Made by a program: the position numbers and the translations under genes
The notes under the pieces: model-generated
What the model was told of the DNA's origin: nothing
The model's input: the letters and a program-made list of their open reading frames with translations, nothing else
Databases searched by the model: none
In this document: in pieces, positions 5,952 to 7,381 of the stretch
Position numbering within the stretch: the stretch's first letter is position 1
Layout of the letters: every line of letters starts with the position of its first letter
Assembly (NCBI GenBank): GCA_029939875.1
Contig: JAOZSC010000121.1
Coordinates: 1 to 7,381 of the forward strand
From: Desulfobacterales bacterium
GTDB lineage: Bacteria > Desulfobacterota > Desulfobacteria > Desulfobacterales > JAFDCJ01
DNA length: 7,381 nucleotides
Direction: 5' to 3'

Positions 5952-7148
5952 TCAGCCGGCCAGACAGCTGGCGGCAAATTTCACCATTTCCTCGGTAGCG
6001 TTTGAAAACTGCTGGGCGGTACGCTCCAGGGACGGATGGCTGTTATATTCATCCCGGCTATACCCGTCTTCAGCATAAGCACGCTCAAAATAGGGTACCC
6101 GCATCAGCTTGTCCATGACATCTTTGGGAATGTCTTCCAGGATGCGATCCTTCTCAAAGGTTATCCGGTCCACGTCCGGCAAAAACAGCACCTGATCAAT
6201 AAAGCTCGGCGGACAGGTCACAATGATATCCGCCCCGGCTTTTTCCTCCAGGTGCCAGATGCGGTTGTGGCCATCCACAGTGGGACCGACGCGCAGCGAG
6301 CAGGACAGCATCTTACTGGGCAGATTGTTGTCCTTTAAAAACTTGTAGGCTTTTTTGAAAATCGCCAGCTCCGCCAGCCGTACATCGCCGTCGGAAAGCT
6401 CGACGCCTTTTTCTTTGGCAAAGTCCCTCAAGCCCCCCAGATCGCCGTAGCGCGATTCCATGTGGGTGATCACCGAACGCCATTTGCTCAGATCCACACC
6501 GTTGCTTTTGGCCTTCTCAAGACCTTTTTGCACCGTTCGGGCGCAATCCACCAACTGGGGAAGAATGAAAGTCAGGGTGTTGTTGGTGGATATTCCTTTT
6601 GACGTCAGGTGCTCGATCACCTCGTAGCCTTCCTTCGAGCCGGGAATCTTGATCATTACATTGGGATTTATCGTCGCCAGCTCCTCGGCCTGTTTGATCA
6701 TGGCCTCCTTGTCAAACACGCTGCGCGGATCCACCTGTCCGGACAGGTAGCCCTCCTTATAGCCAGTGGCCTCAAACAGCGGCAAGTACATGTCCGATCC
6801 GGCCTTGACCACGCTTTTGTACAACTCCCAGAACAGTGTTTCGGTGTCAATTCCCGGGCTTTTTTCTTTGATTTCTGCGGCCACCCGATTCCAGCGCGCT
6901 TCATCATCGCGAATGGCCTGCAGCGACAGGGCGGGGTTAGTCGTCACCCCCCGAAACAACTGGCTGGCCGGATCATCCAGGTTATACATCCGGTCGAACT
7001 GCAACTGCAGTAATTGCCGGTCATCGGGCTGGGCCTTTTCAATCATTTTCTGGCACCAGTTTTTAAAAATCACCGGCGACGAATCCCACCAGATTTCCAT
7101 GCCCGGGCTGATGTCGGCCAATCTTTCAAAAAAATTGCGTTCTTCCAT
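5952..7148 (-). CDS. Transaldolase family protein (long form, 398 residues)
   Basis: A class I (Schiff-base) aldolase with a TIM-barrel fold, expected to move a three-carbon dihydroxyacetone unit between sugar phosphates in the cytoplasm. WWDSSP (20-25) contributes Asp22, a good candidate for the conserved acid of strand 1. GVTTNPA (67-73) is the classic transaldolase signature. VMIKIPGSKEG (164-174) contains Lys167, the Schiff-base lysine. STNNTLTF (187-194) is the next conserved strand, and SCSLRVGP (282-289) lies where the family has its phosphate-binding serine/arginine. At 398 residues it is longer than E. coli TalB (317) and much longer than the fructose-6-phosphate aldolase subgroup (about 220), with extra length at both ends. 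The start has a strong GGAGGT site upstream. No other pentose-phosphate gene is present. The family is secure; the exact acceptor and donor are not known. Confidence 0.92.
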   Translation of the reverse strand: MEERNFFERLADISPGMEIWWDSSPVIFKNWCQKMIEKAQPDDRQLLQLQFDRMYNLDDPASQLFRGVTTNPALSLQAIRDDEARWNRVAAEIKEKSPGIDTETLFWELYKSVVKAGSDMYLPLFEATGYKEGYLSGQVDPRSVFDKEAMIKQAEELATINPNVMIKIPGSKEGYEVIEHLTSKGISTNNTLTFILPQLVDCARTVQKGLEKAKSNGVDLSKWRSVITHMESRYGDLGGLRDFAKEKGVELSDGDVRLAELAIFKKAYKFLKDNNLPSKMLSCSLRVGPTVDGHNRIWHLEEKAGADIIVTCPPSFIDQVLFLPDVDRITFEKDRILEDIPKDVMDKLMRVPYFERAYAEDGYSRDEYNSHPSLERTAQQFSNATEEMVKFAASCLAG

Positions 7149-7154
7149 TTTCTT

Positions 7155-7161
7155 ACCTCCT
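7155..7161 (-). promoter_or_regulatory. Ribosome binding site of the transaldolase gene
   Basis: The minus strand reads AGGAGGT, a near-perfect Shine-Dalgarno match, 6 nt before the ATG at 7148. It is the strongest ribosome binding site in the window. Confidence 0.85.
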
Positions 7162-7183
7162 GCAGATTGAATGTTGTGATAAA

Positions 7184-7381
7184 TTACATCTCGAAATCTT
7201 GTTTACAATCACTGAGTGTATTATTTGGTAAGTTCTCAAAAAGCCCGGGCAACCTGCTATGAACTGAGCGCCATATGTGTTTTGGTTGAGCGTCATTGTC
7301 CATTTGGGGAAGCAAGCCATAGAATCGGTGGGCGTTAAAAATTTCAAGCTGTTTGAGGAGCTTGCGACGAGTTCTTGAAAT
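7184..7381 (-). CDS. Possible 3' end of an unidentified upstream gene (partial)
   Basis: Starting at the right edge, 65 codons are open on the minus strand and end in TAA at 7184-7186, 35 nt before the transaldolase start. The translated piece is basic and amphipathic near its beginning (RTRRKLLKQLE), contains HRFYGLLPQ, and ends KQDFEM. I do not recognise it. About 45% of third codon positions are G or C, and the stretch looks lower in GC than the genes to its left, so codon use gives little support. A 65-codon open frame can arise by chance. A second minus-strand frame is also open across much of this region (7153-7347), and only one can be real. If this one is a gene, the transaldolase may be second in an operon; if not, the region is plain upstream DNA. 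Confidence 0.3.
   Translation of the reverse strand: MSRTRRKLLKQLEIFNAHRFYGLLPQMDNDAQPKHIWRSVHSRLPGLFENLPNNTLSDCKQDFEM

Noticed and set aside
7187..7230. TTGTAA and TAATTT on the minus strand as a promoter for the transaldolase gene
   Set aside because: Spacing of 16 nt is plausible but both hexamers match the consensus poorly and the stretch overlaps a possible coding end.
7153..7347. A 64-codon minus-strand frame overlapping the partial frame at the right edge
   Set aside because: It runs into the transaldolase ribosome binding site and has a composition unlike a soluble protein; no ribosome binding site was evident.
1..7381. CRISPR array, tRNA, rRNA, transposase, toxin-antitoxin or defence system
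   Set aside because: Neither strand shows a repeat-spacer array, recognisable RNA gene or mobile or defence protein; the space is nearly filled by five metabolic genes.

Overview
The window holds five co-directional minus-strand genes, read from right to left: a transaldolase-family enzyme, alanine dehydrogenase (ald), a HisC-like PLP aminotransferase, a membrane-bound haem/Fe-S oxidoreductase of the EtfD/EMO (HdrD-like) type, and the N-terminal half of a dimethylglycine/sarcosine dehydrogenase-like flavoprotein that runs off the left edge. A low-GC reading frame, open to the right edge, may be the 3' end of a sixth co-directional gene. No tRNA, rRNA, CRISPR array, IS element or phage gene was recognised.

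The organism is most likely an anaerobic bacterium of the Desulfobacterota (sulfate-reducer or syntroph type). This is inferred from the NarI-like plus HdrD-like membrane oxidoreductase, which is typical of that group, from its pairing with amino-acid and methylamine enzymes, and from the moderately high GC content. No marker gene fixes the taxonomy.

Layout from the right edge: 7184-7381 possible partial gene; 5952-7148 transaldolase with a strong ribosome binding site; 5841-5951 a structured leader; 4725-5840 ald; 4621-4724 a gap with a perfect 10-bp GC-rich hairpin; 3526-4620 aminotransferase; a 5-nt gap; 1514-3520 the membrane oxidoreductase; 1340-1513 a gap with small repeats and a candidate weak terminator; 1-1339 the flavoprotein. 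The aminotransferase and the oxidoreductase are almost certainly co-transcribed. The other junctions (about 104-174 nt) could carry internal control.

A working model, which is inference: the flavoprotein removes a methyl group from dimethylglycine, sarcosine or a related amine and passes electrons to an electron-transferring flavoprotein (ETF), which is not encoded here. The EtfD/EMO-like protein passes ETF electrons to menaquinone. Alanine dehydrogenase and the aminotransferase handle amino groups and link alanine to pyruvate and NADH. The transaldolase belongs to sugar-phosphate metabolism and has no obvious link to the rest. The window looks like ordinary core or catabolic metabolism; I found no clear new system. 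The best lead is the adjacency of an ETF-dependent type of dehydrogenase and an ETF:quinone type of oxidoreductase.
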